Positions 1-10,798 are shown, counted from the stretch's first letter. The stretch is 64,000 bases of DNA from Archilochus colubris (GCA_023079485.1 CM041084.1:134632792-134696791); one strand, 5' to 3'. Program-made: numbers and translations. The notes: generated by a model from the letters alone, not told the origin.

Positions 1-257
1 AACTTCTTCCTAAAATCTAATCTAAACCTATCTCCTTCAATTTAAAACCATTTGCCCTTGTCCTATCATTGGACATTCTTATGAAAAGTCCCTCTCCAGC
101 CTTCCTGTAGGTTCCTTTCAGGTATTGGGAGGCAGCTATAACATTCTCTTCTCCTGTCTGAACTTTCCCAGCTCTTCCAGACTATTTTCACAGCAGAGGT
201 GCCCCAGGCCCCGGATCATCTTTGTGTCTCTCCTCTGGACTCATTCCAACAAATGTA
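1..257 (-). repeat. CR1 LINE fragment, minus strand, cut by window start
   Basis: Read on the minus strand this matches the part of CR1 covering the ORF2 C-terminus: CTCCAACA/CCTCTGGAC, a GATCATCTTTGTG block, then TCCTATCA and the TAATCTAAACCTA block near position 20. The order runs 3' to 5' along the plus strand, so the element is antisense. The 3' tail lies outside the window to the left. The right edge is soft: similarity fades near 255-285. Many substitutions, frames broken; an old 5'-truncated copy. Confidence 0.88.
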
Positions 258-1292
258 AGATGTTGTGACATTTTCTGTGCATGTTCATTTAAAAGCATTC
301 ATCATCTCTGACATGTTTCATACTCTCATTAGCTAGGCTGTGATTAGTCAGATGAAAACTTGATTTAAAGTTCCTGATTTCTAATATTTATGGAAAAAGA
401 CAGTCTGATAAATACCAAGATATAATTCTCAAAGGAACTACAGGAAGGATAAAGTATTGCTACCAAAACATCAATTCAGTTTGTGTACTGATAAAGACAA
501 GGGTGATCAATATAAACTAAATTGTCAATATGATTTAAAAATCAATGCTCAAGAGTCAGTACTAAACACAGGAAGAGACTAATGTAAAATCATTAATCCT
601 TCAATGATTTTTACTGTTGTAAATATAGAAGTAAATGCAAAGAGTACAAGGATTTACTGTTGAAATTAGTTTAAAATATTTAAAAGTTGAATATTTTTTC
701 TCCCAGTAAAATTGGTACACTTTTTAAAGCTGACCATTCTAAAAAGATTTTCTTTTAAACTAATATGATCTATGTAATATTTGATTAAAAAATAAAATAC
801 CACATGTTTTATCTATATTACAGAACATACTTTATTATAGCTGACATTCTTTCCTGTAAAGGCTTTATTCAGATGACAATCTTTAGGCAGTTTATAGACT
901 GAGAGAATCTGTCAAACATTTGGTTACTTTGGTTAAATTATGATTTGACTTGCACTTTATATTTCACATAACACTTTTACACGATACTACTTCAGAAAAT
1001 AAAAAAGCACAAAAAATTAATTTATTTTAATTTTTTTATTTTGGAAACCTTGCTTCTTCTGAAGTGCTCTGTCAATTAAAAATAACCACAGTTTACTATA
1101 TCAGTCAAAATGTTTCCATCCATTATGGTTTTCTAAAAGAGAAAGTAAAAATATAGAAGTGAAAATACAGGTTAGGTCATTGGCATGACTATTCCAACTA
1201 TCTGATGATTTGATTGATTTGAATTCTTTCAGCAATGAGGTCTAACTGGCACTCAAGAATATAGAGCCTACTGCAAGCACATCACTACCTGG
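258..1292. other. Unique AT-rich DNA, no feature seen
   Basis: AT-rich sequence with short A and T runs, for example around 1010-1040. No open frame of note, no repeat I recognise and no splice-bounded coding block. It separates the edge CR1 from the solo LTR. Confidence 0.6.
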
Positions 1293-1297
1293 CTGGG
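1293..1297. repeat. Target-site duplication, left copy (CTGGG)
   Basis: CTGGG immediately precedes the TG that opens the LTR and is repeated exactly right after the CA that closes it (2070-2074). Five base pairs is the duplication length usually reported for ERVL-type elements in birds. Confidence 0.88.
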
Positions 1298-1429
1298 TGT
1301 CACGGTTTAACACTGGCCCGGCGATTAAACCGAATAACAGACGCTCTCTATTAATCTCTCTCTCCTTGATAGAGAAAGGAGAGAGAATAAGGGAGAGAGA
1401 CTTATGGGTTGGAAACTAAACTACACAAC

Positions 1430-1435
1430 TTTAAT
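1430..1435 (-). promoter_or_regulatory. LTR polyadenylation signal ATTAAA
   Basis: Reads ATTAAA on the minus strand (TTTAAT on plus), about 310 bases downstream of the LTR TATA-like box. Related LTRs carry the same signal in a CTATTAAACTG-type context. Whether it is still used is unknown. Confidence 0.55.
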
Positions 1436-1741
1436 GAAACAGTAATGATAAATAGGTAAAATTACTAAATATATACAAATATACAGGAAAATGGAAACCA
1501 CATTCCTCCCCCTCTCCCCCAATAACTCTCACGTCACCACCGAGGCTGCAGGGCAGCCCTGGGAAAGTCCAGGCTGGACTCCTGGAGTCGGCAGCAGTCG
1601 GGAACCGGAGGCAGGAACACACAGATATGGGCTGGCACGGATCAGGACCACAGGCAGACGAACAGACAGGATCCTTCCAGGATGCCGGGTGAAGGAAGGG
1701 AAGCAGGAAAAAATCTGGCTCGGCCCACGTGATGCCTCAAA

Positions 1742-1749
1742 TTTATACT
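1742..1749 (-). promoter_or_regulatory. LTR TATA-like box AGTATAAA
   Basis: Minus-strand AGTATAAA sits just downstream of the conserved U3 core, which includes a TACGTCA sequence similar to a CRE. This is where the core promoter of this LTR family lies. Activity is not shown by sequence. Confidence 0.6.
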
Positions 1750-2069
1750 GAGTGTGACGTATATGGGATGGAATACTCTGTTTGGTCAATTCTGGCATCT
1801 ATCTTGTCTGTTCCTCCCTAAAGGAGGGTTCAGGTGGGACCTCTGTATCCTCCTGGACGGTAAAATGTTTTCCTCAGAGCTGAGCAGTGTCCTTGGCTCT
1901 GCATACCAGTCTCTGGCAGTAACTATAAACATCAAGTGTTATCAGTCCTAGAAGCAGACACTGAGAAACTTGCTGTTAGTTTCAGCAAGTGCAGCTCCTT
2001 ACAAGAGACTGAGCTGAAAGCAAAAGTACAAGACAGAAAATCACCTTTATCCTGGTCCAAACCAGGACA

Positions 2070-2074
2070 CTGGG
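2070..2074. repeat. Target-site duplication, right copy (CTGGG)
   Basis: Exact copy of 1293-1297, directly after the terminal CA of the solo LTR. Confidence 0.88.
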
Positions 2075-4129
2075 TAATAAAAACAATATAATTTCCCATA
2101 GATGATACTTCTGTTACAAACTTTCACATATATTCAGATAAAATTTTAAATACATGAGATTCATTAAGTGAAAAACCAACTGTGATATAGAGAAATGTTA
2201 AACAAAATACACTAGAGAAACAAAAACAAAACCCCCAAATAAAACAAAAAAATGCACTGTCTAGAATTATTATCAGTCTTCCTGGGGAATAAGGCATAGA
2301 GGACTCTTAGACAACCAGTTCCTTGCATTCAACTCCTAGAATATTTTCTCTAGCATCTCAAAATAACTGTATTTTAGTTTTTCACCTCTTCTATGGAAAA
2401 AAAAAACAAGTTTTATATGTCCTGTAAATCTAAATCCCAAGCAATCTAATGACTTTATACTTCACATTAACTTTCAAGTAAGTTTAAATTGTTTCCTCTT
2501 CAAAATTTGTAAACAAAACTGTTATCACAGGTATGTGCTATATGCATTGTAGCTTCAATCACAGCAACAGATTTCAACTTTAAATTTTCATCTGTAACCT
2601 GAAAGACTAAAGCCTCTTTGATTGGAATGACATGTTATCCTGAGTCTTTCAAAAACATGAAGAATAAAACTCAAATTATTGAAACAGATGTTTAATAGTT
2701 TAGATTTTTTTTCTTAGTCATTGAAAAATGCCATTTGTGCTTGCATTTGTTTATGTCTATGCTTTTCGGTTCAATGAAGTAGGATAGACAAAAATCATGA
2801 ATTTTAGAGTGGTTTATAGAGTGGTACAGATAAGTATACAAATTCTACAGTATAAGAAGTGCAAATAAGAAAATAAACATAAGCAGTTCCATATTGTTCT
2901 CCCAAAAGCTTTCCCTTACTTTCTGTCATTTATGCTTCCACACTAATGAGCCACGGTATTCATGTACCTCATAAATGTTTGCATGATGTTTTTTCTAATA
3001 GAACTGATGAATTTCCACTGTAAAACATTGTATAATTATTCAAAGTATTACTTCTCTTACATCAGCTTAAATAATAGTTTTATTTATCAATTTATGTTTT
3101 ATTACACTCAAGTCAAAATACCTATATACCAGTCTTTTGAATTTGCAGTGTAAAAACCCTGACATACAAGAAAGTCATAGAACTCTATTAAGAGAATATT
3201 AGACTTAAACCAGTATTGATTTGCTATCCAATAGAACTGAAATGAAAACACATGATATGGAACAAATTGCACACTCTGACAGTATCAGACTGAAAATTCT
3301 TTTAAGGTATTTAGAGGAATGTAATTTTTTGTTCCTTTTATAGAAATAGGATGAGACAGCTGGTCTTCCACAGATCTTTCATGCTTTAAAAGGATGCGGA
3401 CAGAAGTAATAAATGTTATATTCAAAGAAGAGCTGAGAAAAGACAAACATTTAGTGACAAAATTTTCTCTGAAGACAACTAGTGTAAGTTTGGGCTGATG
3501 AAAATAACAAAGCATTATAAAGTGTATGTGAAATATCACACCTCCAAATCCCAAATGATTAAGACTTATTGATAGGAATAATGCTTCCTTACTCAAAAAG
3601 TATCTTTATTTTGATAGCTATCCCCAAAGGAGAGGTACAAGACACCTGCCAGATGGTATCCATCTTGATTTGAGCAAGCAATCTTGCACAACAATTTTCA
3701 GTGTTTGGAAAGTGTCTCTTTTGAGTCTGCATTGCAACATAGCATTATTCCTAACTTAAAACTCTTAAACAAAATAATAAAGCATTTGCAGGTAGTCAAA
3801 ATCACATCAACAAACTGCTTTTCCTGTTCAGAAATCTTCACCAAGCATTCTTAGATTCAAAGGTCAGAATTTGCTTTTTTACATTGTTGGTCCATCTATC
3901 ATGCACAACAGCCATAGGCAGAGGGGAAAACATCTGCACTTGAGTTGAAACGCTGCCAGTTTAGTTTCGCCTTTGGCAAATGGAATAAGAAGTCAGCTCT
4001 TGCAGACAGGATTATTTTGTGGCTGTCATCATCCACATGTTCATTGGGACTATTTTCAGCTGCTGAAGATAACAGAACTTAACATTTAAATACTGTTAGA
4101 GGCTGAAAGTTCTTGTAGCATTCTTAGAC
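2075..4129. other. Unique AT-rich DNA
   Basis: No gene or recognised transposon. An A/C-rich stretch lies at about 2216-2252. The block 3860-4090 is richer in GC than its surroundings and lacks simple repeats. It could be a conserved non-coding element, but that rests only on composition. Confidence 0.5.
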
Positions 4130-4154
4130 TTTTTTTTTTTTTTTTTTTTTTTTT
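4130..4154. repeat. T25 homopolymer
   Basis: Twenty-five uninterrupted T. Read on the minus strand it is an A tract, but there is no AATAAA just upstream and no gene-like sequence before it, so a processed pseudogene is not supported. Confidence 0.9.
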
Positions 4155-4683
4155 AAGTAAAACTTTAAAAAAACCCTTATTGGCAGAATAAAGGAACTGA
4201 TGTAAGAAAAGTCCAACACATAAACATACTTCTTAGAATTCTGCATGTCAAATTCTGATCTAAAGGAGCTGTGAAATCAACAGGCTTTAGATCAAAACCT
4301 GGCTTATATTACCAAAGTCTTAGACCTTATTCTCTCCCACCTCTCTCACATCTCTTATTCAGCACTTGATATACAAGATACTTTGCACATTCGGATACAT
4401 AAGATTCAATAGTACCTCATCTGTGTGGTGCAAGTCGTTGTTTCATCCTCACCTACTGGTTCACTAGTCTAGGCCCCCCCACTGTACAGCCATGGCACAG
4501 GAGTGCAGCAGCATTTTATAGAGAACAATGTAAGAAACTACAAAAAATCTCATTCATTTTCTTTGTGTTAACATGACATCCCTAGCTCTTTGGGTATTGT
4601 CCTAAGTCTTGTAGTCTTTTGTAAGAATGAGTAGTGTTGCTTGATGCAGTTTGAAGATTCTGTATGGGTAAAACCTAATAATA
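4155..4683. other. Unique sequence, no feature seen
   Basis: Mixed-composition sequence with no recognised repeat or open frame. It contains a C7 run near 4475. Confidence 0.5.
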
Positions 4684-4837
4684 CTCTTTCTCTTTCTCTT
4701 TCTCTTTCTCTTTCTCTTTCTCTTTCTCTTTCTCTTTCTCTTTCTCTTTCTCTTTCTCTTTCTCTTTCTCTTTCTCTTTCCCTTTCTCTTTCTCTTTCTT
4801 CTCCTTCTCTTTCTCTTTCTCCTTCTCTTTCTCTTTC
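4684..4837 (+). repeat. (CTCTTT)n hexanucleotide repeat, 154-nt pure pyrimidine tract
   Basis: The plus strand holds only C and T from 4684 to 4837. The first ~97 bases are near-perfect six-base units; the right half carries variants (CCCTTT, TTCTCC). An open frame across it would encode only Ser/Leu repeats and is an artefact. The opposite strand is pure purine. Tracts of this kind with mirror symmetry can form triplex DNA and are prone to length change. Confidence 0.95.
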
Positions 4838-5865
4838 ATTTCCTTCTCAGTTAAGTTGAATGTGTCTTGTTAAAATCAGGCATCCGATGCTGAGGTTTAT
4901 TCAGCTTGAAATTAATATAACAGCTTAAAATTTTCCTGACAGCTGTGATTGCTATATTTGTGCAGCACCATGGATATATATACTGATAGTTTTCTGCCCC
5001 TTCTTATTTCATGTAGGAATTCACTTACAGTTTTCACCTGCTCTAAATAAGGAGAACTATGCAAAACCCCAGTGACTGCAATGTTGGGATTTTCTGTTTG
5101 AATTAATAGCTAGAAATTGCAGTGATCCTGGAAAGATTATAATAGCAGGTAAAAAAGGAACAACAGCCACCAGTACACAGTCTAGTGAATGGTGCAGATG
5201 AAAAAGATGGAGTACCATTATTTGAAATAATTTATAATACAAGAACACATGGTTATTCAGTCACTGAAGAAGTTAAGAAACTCAAAGTAGACAGAAAAAT
5301 ATTTGTATTTTTAGTGATTAATCTCTGTTAGTCATCATTTTAAGGCAATATTGTGCCTGTGATTCATCACAATCAAAACCACAGGTTCAGGAAAGGGAAC
5401 AAACTGCTATGCATCAGGGAAATGCCAGCTCTCCAACACAAGTATGTTAGAAAGGAATTAGACAATTACCTGATAAACAAGTTTTTCTGAATTTCAAAGA
5501 GGTTCTCTTGTCTTCTTCAGAACTTCCTTTACTTTTAGTGGTCCTTTACTTTAGTGTCTTTGAAAACTACAAACTCTTAAGAAAACTATCTAAGAGGACC
5601 ACTAATTCAAAATGAGGGCAAAAGTTAACAGTGGAAAAATGTCAAAGGCTGATACAGATTAAAACAGAAATTGCCTTAGTAGAAAGTTGTGATGTAATAT
5701 AAAAATATACTCACAGTTTACTTTATGTTCAAAATTTTTCTTTTTATATGTGTGCTACATTTTGCTCCACTGATTTTTAAAGATATAGTTTGTATTTATA
5801 CACTAAAAATAAATGTTTACAGTATTCTGCATTGGAGGGTTGCAAATTACTTTTGGCTGTTTGTG
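4838..5865. other. Unique AT-rich DNA
   Basis: No recognised repeat or gene. Short open frames near 5060-5250 and 5725-5910 have no protein character beyond AT-rich codons. Confidence 0.5.
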
Positions 5866-6235
5866 GAAAGAAACTGGAACATCTGTCATATGAGGAAAGG
5901 TTGTTTAGGCTGAAGAAGAAAACACTGAGAGGAGATCTTAATGTGTGTGAAGAAAAAGGGAACAGTCTCTTTTCAGTGGTGCCCTGTGATAGAACAAGGG
6001 GCAATGGACACAATCTGGAAGTTCCACCTCAATATGAAGAAAAAATTTTTACTCTAAGGGTGACAGCACTCTAGAACAGGCTGCCCAGAGAAGTTGTAGA
6101 GTCTCCTCTAGAGACTTTCAAGGCCCATCTGGATGCCTTTCTGTGTGACTCGGCCTTGGTGATCCTGCTTTGGCAGGGGGGTTGGACTCCATGATTTCCA
6201 GAGATCCCTTCCAATACCAACATTCTGTGATTCTG
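5866..6235 (+). repeat. CR1 LINE 3' fragment with ORF2 remnant, plus strand
   Basis: Starts within the CR1 ORF2 C-terminus: one frame reads [10 protein letters not shown], then [11 protein letters not shown], then FTLRVT, all typical of the end of the CR1 polyprotein. It runs through GGTTGGACTCCATGATTTCC to an ATTCTGTGATTCTG tail at 6222-6235. An internal deletion lies between the first two peptide blocks, where the usual intervening coding sequence is missing. A stop codon ends the frame at 6074. It is a 5'-truncated dead copy. Confidence 0.92.
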
Positions 6236-7811
6236 CAAATATATGATTGTATGAAGACTGATGCTTCATACTAATTCATCTCTACCTTCTCTTGCACCCG
6301 CAAAAATGTATTTTCAGCAAAACAAAAAAGGGTCAATTTTCAATTACAAGTATGTTCAGTAGGTACAGGATGATGCATACAGCATATATGGTAGTTTCTA
6401 TCCTGTAAGAAAACAAATATAGTAGTAAGATAAACTTTCCTTATGCAGATACCTATTGACAATTGTAACCTTTGAATATATTTTATAAATGACAGTTCTG
6501 GTGATTGGGAAAACAGCCATGAAGTTTAGTTTTCCACTCCAAGTTGTAATCCATACTAAGTCAAAGTCTTGTCTGAAAACTTTGATGAGAATGGTGGAAA
6601 TGATGCCTTCTAAAAGTGTTGATTTTAAATGGCTCACAATTGCTTAATTGAATTTGCTATATATAGTAACCCTACAGGGAATATTTAACTAAGTCATAAT
6701 TGCAAAATATATCCTTGTCAGACTATAAGGAAACTGAAAGACATGTAGAGGAGAATCTCATTATCAAAGACAGGGTTTATACAAATTAAAATTTACTTAT
6801 TCCAAACAGACTAGATGAAATGAACAGCCGGTGTCTTTGCAAATTAACACAGTTCAAACATATTATAAAATACAGACACAAGAATATGTAAAAATATGGA
6901 ACACGTACTTGGCTGGGATTTAAATCTTGTAAATAACAAGTATCCCAAAAATGACTTCTAAAATGCAGATGACAAGGAACCTCAAAAATAATCCAAATAA
7001 TTCTATTTTTTTCTCATTTGTGATTCTGTACTTGCTCCTCAGCCCTAAAGATTGTATGCAGTTTCCAGAGTGTGTTAAGCACTACATAGAACTTAGATAT
7101 CTCAATACTCTTCATTCTCAAAAATAAAATTTGAACCACTATTATAGCATAGCAGGACACTTCTGTTACTTTCATTGCACAGGTACTGATCAATCAATTT
7201 AATTAATAAAATCAGTATCTTTTACAAAATGAAATGCTGATGTCTTTACTGAGTCATACACAGAGTTTTTACTTTATGAATGATATAGGAAAATACAGAA
7301 TGTTATTTGAAAAGTTAGCTTGTGACTCTATAGGTGGATAAAGATATGTAAGAAACAATTTGTTCATGCTTTACTTCAGGACTTTGTGACATCAGGATCA
7401 AAGAATAAAGTGACACATTCATAAAGTAAATATAGTTAGCGTAGGCACAGAATAATAATTTAGAATGCAGTAAGAGTACTGATTCCTTCTTGGATTCTTA
7501 ACAGACAATACAATATGCATTGTTAACAAAGGTATCTTTTACTTAAAGTACTATTTTTGGAAATGGTCAAGGCTCTTTAGAATTTCTTTCTCTAAATTGA
7601 ACCATAAAGATTTTCTACAAAAATGAGATCTTGTCTCCATACCTTCCCTGACTTCTCTAGTCCATTGTTCCTAAAGTTTACACATCAGGTACGGATTGTA
7701 TAAACTAGAGTCTCTTTCTTTACTTTACTTCTTCAGAATATCTAGTCAAAGAATATTGCCAGCTTACACAGTCTGACAATGTTTCTCTCTATTATTTTCA
7801 CTTTATCTTTT
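6236..7811. other. Unique AT-rich DNA, no feature seen
   Basis: About 1.6 kb without a recognised repeat, RNA gene or credible coding block. Confidence 0.55.
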
Positions 7812-7857
7812 CTGGCACCATGAAACTTTCTGGGCTGGCACCGTGAAATTTTCCGGG
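7812..7857. repeat. 23-bp tandem duplication, two copies
   Basis: CTGGCACCATGAAACTTTC plus TGGG is followed directly by CTGGCACCGTGAAATTTTC plus CGGG. The copies differ at three of 23 positions. Confidence 0.85.
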
Positions 7858-9635
7858 CATTATTCTTCATGGTACATGTCCAATTAAAAGATGAGAAGGA
7901 AAAATAACACTAAGAGATTGTAAAAATAGGCTTGCCCTTGATGAACATTAACATATATTTCAGTGTCATTCTCTTTCCCACTATTTGTTATTGCTGTGTC
8001 TTTTAATTAGAGTAGGACAAGGCCTGCATCTTATATAATGTAGGTTGTTGGGCAGGCTTCCTATGAAGTCCAAAAGAAAACACTGAGGCATTTGTTCTTC
8101 CTTAGGCTATTTTACACCAGTGCCTGCACATCAAACAGTTTCCAACACTACCTCTTGTGGACTAACAGACTGGAAACCCAGAGACTCTCTAGGGTCTGTC
8201 CTGCTGCTACAGTCTTTTCAAAGATAAAGAAAGGAACATCTCTGAATGAACTCAAGAGCCAACAGAGTGATTATTGTTGAAAATAAAGGTTCTTTACTAT
8301 TCCTTAGCATCATTTACAAGACTGAATATCAGCTTTCCTTCCTTCTTGAGTGATTTACCTGAAGCACCACAAAAGGAAGTAGAATTTATAAATTCTTTAG
8401 AAGAGAAGCCTAGAGATTAAAGATTTTCACTCTTGATATCCTGGGATTTACTTTTTATTCACACCTCTTAAGATCATGTTGTGTTCATATCAGCAGAATA
8501 AATCCTTTGAAATAATTCTATTAACTCACATTCATTTTCCTGAATAAGCTACTGGTTTACTTATCTTTGGAAGCCTGTTTGTCCTCTGTGTTATTCCATC
8601 TTTTGGCACTCAATTTACTAAAGTATTAAAAGCTTAAAAAGAGATGTAGTAGTCTTCTAGACAGTAGTCTGTCTAAATCTTAATATATTATCTACTCTCC
8701 TGTGGCATTTATTTCAGAATACATGTTAAAAGAAAATTTTCATTTTCTGAGCTATTGAGTTCACATAATTTTTATTTACCTGCTAATATATCTCATATAC
8801 TGTCTCCAAATATGGATATCAAGGGATAACTCTCCAACAGAAATCTGCCCATTTTGTGAGTTCCCTCTCATCAAAAATAAGTAAAAGCAGGCTCTATTTT
8901 TCACTTCTAATGATTTATATTTCTAGATATATAATAATTATTACTTTAAAAACAATAAAGATTACTTGAATTTCAATATGAGCTTTCCTAGCCTTTCAGA
9001 ACTCTTTTTTCCTTTCCCTTTATTGATGTTTGCATAAATTTCTGATGAGAATCTTAGAGTTGTCACTTGGACTACACCTTCAGGAGATCATGTACGGCCG
9101 TATCTTGGAATTGATTTCCATCCAGGTGTATGCCAAAGCAGAAATAACATGGTAGCTAGAAAGGTAGCCTGTATCTTAGAATGCAATAAATTGCTTTGCA
9201 TGGGATGACTCAGTTTATCAGACTATGTGGCATTATTTAGATCATCACAAGCTGTTCTTATCTGTTCTCTAAACAGCAGGTCCAAACAGTGAGGCCTGAC
9301 CCTAGTGTGAATCTCTCTTTCTTGTATTATATTTGATCAAGAATTATCATTTACAGGTGGCTTGCATACTCTACTGCTGTTATAATGTCACTTTATGTTT
9401 GTATTTAAGTTAGGAATATGAACTGAATTTTGGAAAACTGAGTCACTCTAGGCTCTGATTCCTATTTATATTCAGATTTTGTTGACAAAATATGGGTAGC
9501 TATTTTCACTTTAATTTCCAGACTTCAGCTGGCAGCCCAGAAAGGCATGGTGTCCTGTAGATCCTGGCACACAGTCTCCAATTATGCTAGACACCTTTAC
9601 TTAGGTACCTGAACTGAATTTCCATTACGGTAGAA
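7858..9635. other. Unique AT-rich DNA, no feature seen
   Basis: No credible gene. A short frame at 8092-8280 lacks domain features. Confidence 0.5.
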
Positions 9636-9760
9636 CTAGCAGGTTGTATGGGGCTTTGAGTTACCTGGACTCATGGGAGGTATCCCTTCCCATGACAGGG
9701 GATTGGATCCAGATGATCTTTAAGGTCGCTTCCAACTCAAACCATTCTATGATTCTATGA
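9636..9760 (+). repeat. CR1 LINE 3' end, plus strand
   Basis: A 3'-terminal piece: GGGCTTTGAGTTACC, the block around 9700-9720, GATGATCTTTAAGGTCGC, then an ATTCTATGATTCTATGA tail ending at 9760. Strongly 5'-truncated. Its tail abuts the LTR at 9761. Confidence 0.9.
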
Positions 9761-10230
9761 CATGGTCCTTTAAAACAGGGACATTTTAGTTATTATTTAA
9801 CAGCAGTTACCTAGAGTCAAGGCCTTTCCTGCTTCTCACCCCACCAGTGAGTAGGCTGGGGGTGTACAAGAAGTTTGGAGGGGACACATCTGGAACAGAT
9901 GACCCCAGCTGATCAAAGGGATATTCCATACCATGTGAATAACACTCAGAAATAAAAGCTGGGAGAAAGAATGAGAAATGGGAGAATTTTCACATCTATG
10001 CTGTTTGTCTTCCCAAGAAACTGTAACATGATGGAGCTCTGCTTTCCTGACAATGACTAAACACCTGCCTGCTGATGGGAAGTGGTGAATTAATTCCTTA
10101 TTTTGTTTTGCTTGCACATAAAACTGTCTTTATCTCAAATCAGAATTTTTCCACACATTTACCCTTCTTATACTCTCCCCCATCACAATCTGAGTGGCTT
10201 TCTGGTGCTTAGCTACCTCCTTATCCCACA
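9761..10230 (+). mobile_element. Decayed ERV LTR, plus strand
   Basis: Blocks in order match the family of the LTRs at 49.3 and 63.75 kb: CAAGGCCTTTCCTGCTTCTC (9820s), CCACCAGTGAGTAGGCTGGG, a U3 core with ATATTCCATACCATGTGA (9921-9938), a TATA-like AATAAAAG (9951-9958), GTTTGTCTTCCCAAGAAAC (10003-10021), ATAAAACTGTCTTTATCTC (10118-10136), CTCTCCCCCATCAC and a GCTTAGCT block near the end. The right end is probably the CA at 10229-10230. The left end is soft, and no target duplication could be matched. No internal viral genes are adjacent, so it is a solo or truncated LTR. Confidence 0.88.
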
Positions 10231-10435
10231 CTAGTATGAACATATTTTCTTTTCTTATAATGTTTATAGACCATCCTGATTGTAGAATGAAAAGAATAAA
10301 AATAAGCTCACACTTCTTTTTCTAAAATCTTAGCTTTTTTTCTAGAATATAGCTTCCTAGTTTTGGATATGCAAGGTCATTACAATGTGGCAAATCAGTT
10401 TTATAAAATGACAAGCATAATAATGCTTGAGTATT

Positions 10436-10439
<4 letters not shown>
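10231..10439. other. AT-rich spacer
   Basis: No feature recognised. The 11-mer ATAATGCTTGA at 10420-10430 recurs at 10493-10503 on the other side of the A tract. Confidence 0.5.

Positions 10440-10469
<30 letters not shown>
10440..10469. repeat. A30 homopolymer
   Basis: Thirty uninterrupted A. CR1 elements do not end in poly-A, so it is not a CR1 tail. No AATAAA lies close upstream and no gene body is recognisable before it. Confidence 0.92.
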
Positions 10470-10471
<2 letters not shown>

Positions 10472-10584
10472 GTTCCTTCAATATTATGTATCATAATGCT
10501 TGAAAATCTTTTTTAGGGACATGTTTCTGAAGAGCAGTTATTTAATGTTCTAGTTGTACCTGTCTGACTACAATCAAATATTCC

Positions 10585-10798
10585 CTCCAGTGTAGGGCTG
10601 AGGAGTACATCCAGGAGGGGGGCTCAAACACAGGCTGGAGACTGGTCCCCCTCTGTTGTCACTGGGTCAGAGACTGACAGCCATGGGTTGAGCTGACATG
10701 GGGCTGTTTAAGCCATGCATGGGAAGTAGATGTGGCTCTCAGGTAGAGCTGGTCAGAGCTGGTAAACCTTGTTGGTGCCCTCAGAATCCTAACAGTAC
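10585..10798. other. GC-richer block of unknown origin
   Basis: This ~215-bp block is clearly richer in GC than its flanks (GAGGGGGGCTC, GACTGGTCCCCCTCTG, AGAGCTGGTCAGAGCTGG) and runs straight into the CR1 at 10799. I do not recognise it. It may be the 5' part of a divergent CR1 or a piece of another transposon. No open frame of interest crosses it. Confidence 0.4.

Larger units (their letters stand above)
1298..2069 (-). mobile_element. Complete solo LTR of an avian endogenous retrovirus (ERVL-like), minus strand
   Basis: The 772-bp block opens with TG and closes with CA. The ends form imperfect inverted repeats (TGTCACGGTTTAA at the left; AAACCAGGACA at the right), and a CTGGG duplication flanks it on both sides. 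Orientation is minus because only that strand gives a promoter order: a TATA-like AGTATAAA (1742-1749) followed about 310 bases downstream by an ATTAAA polyadenylation signal (1430-1435). The U3 core upstream of the TATA resembles the other three related LTRs in this window. There is no second LTR and no gag, pol or env, so this is the product of recombination between two LTRs. Small open frames inside are not genes. It is the most CpG-rich stretch at this end of the window. Confidence 0.92.

Noticed and set aside
1491..1951. Several overlapping open frames near 1.5-1.95 kb
   Set aside because: All lie inside the solo LTR, which is non-coding; they overlap on both strands and match no viral protein.
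3285..3596. 103-residue minus-strand open frame, the longest in the window
   Set aside because: No recognisable domain and biased to AT-rich codons; such lengths arise by chance in 128 kb of stranded sequence.
4130..4300. Poly-T as the reverse of a processed pseudogene tail
   Set aside because: No AATAAA close to the A tract on the minus strand and no gene-like sequence or duplication.
4641..4859. 72-residue open frame rich in Ser/Leu
   Set aside because: It is only the translation of the (CTCTTT)n repeat.
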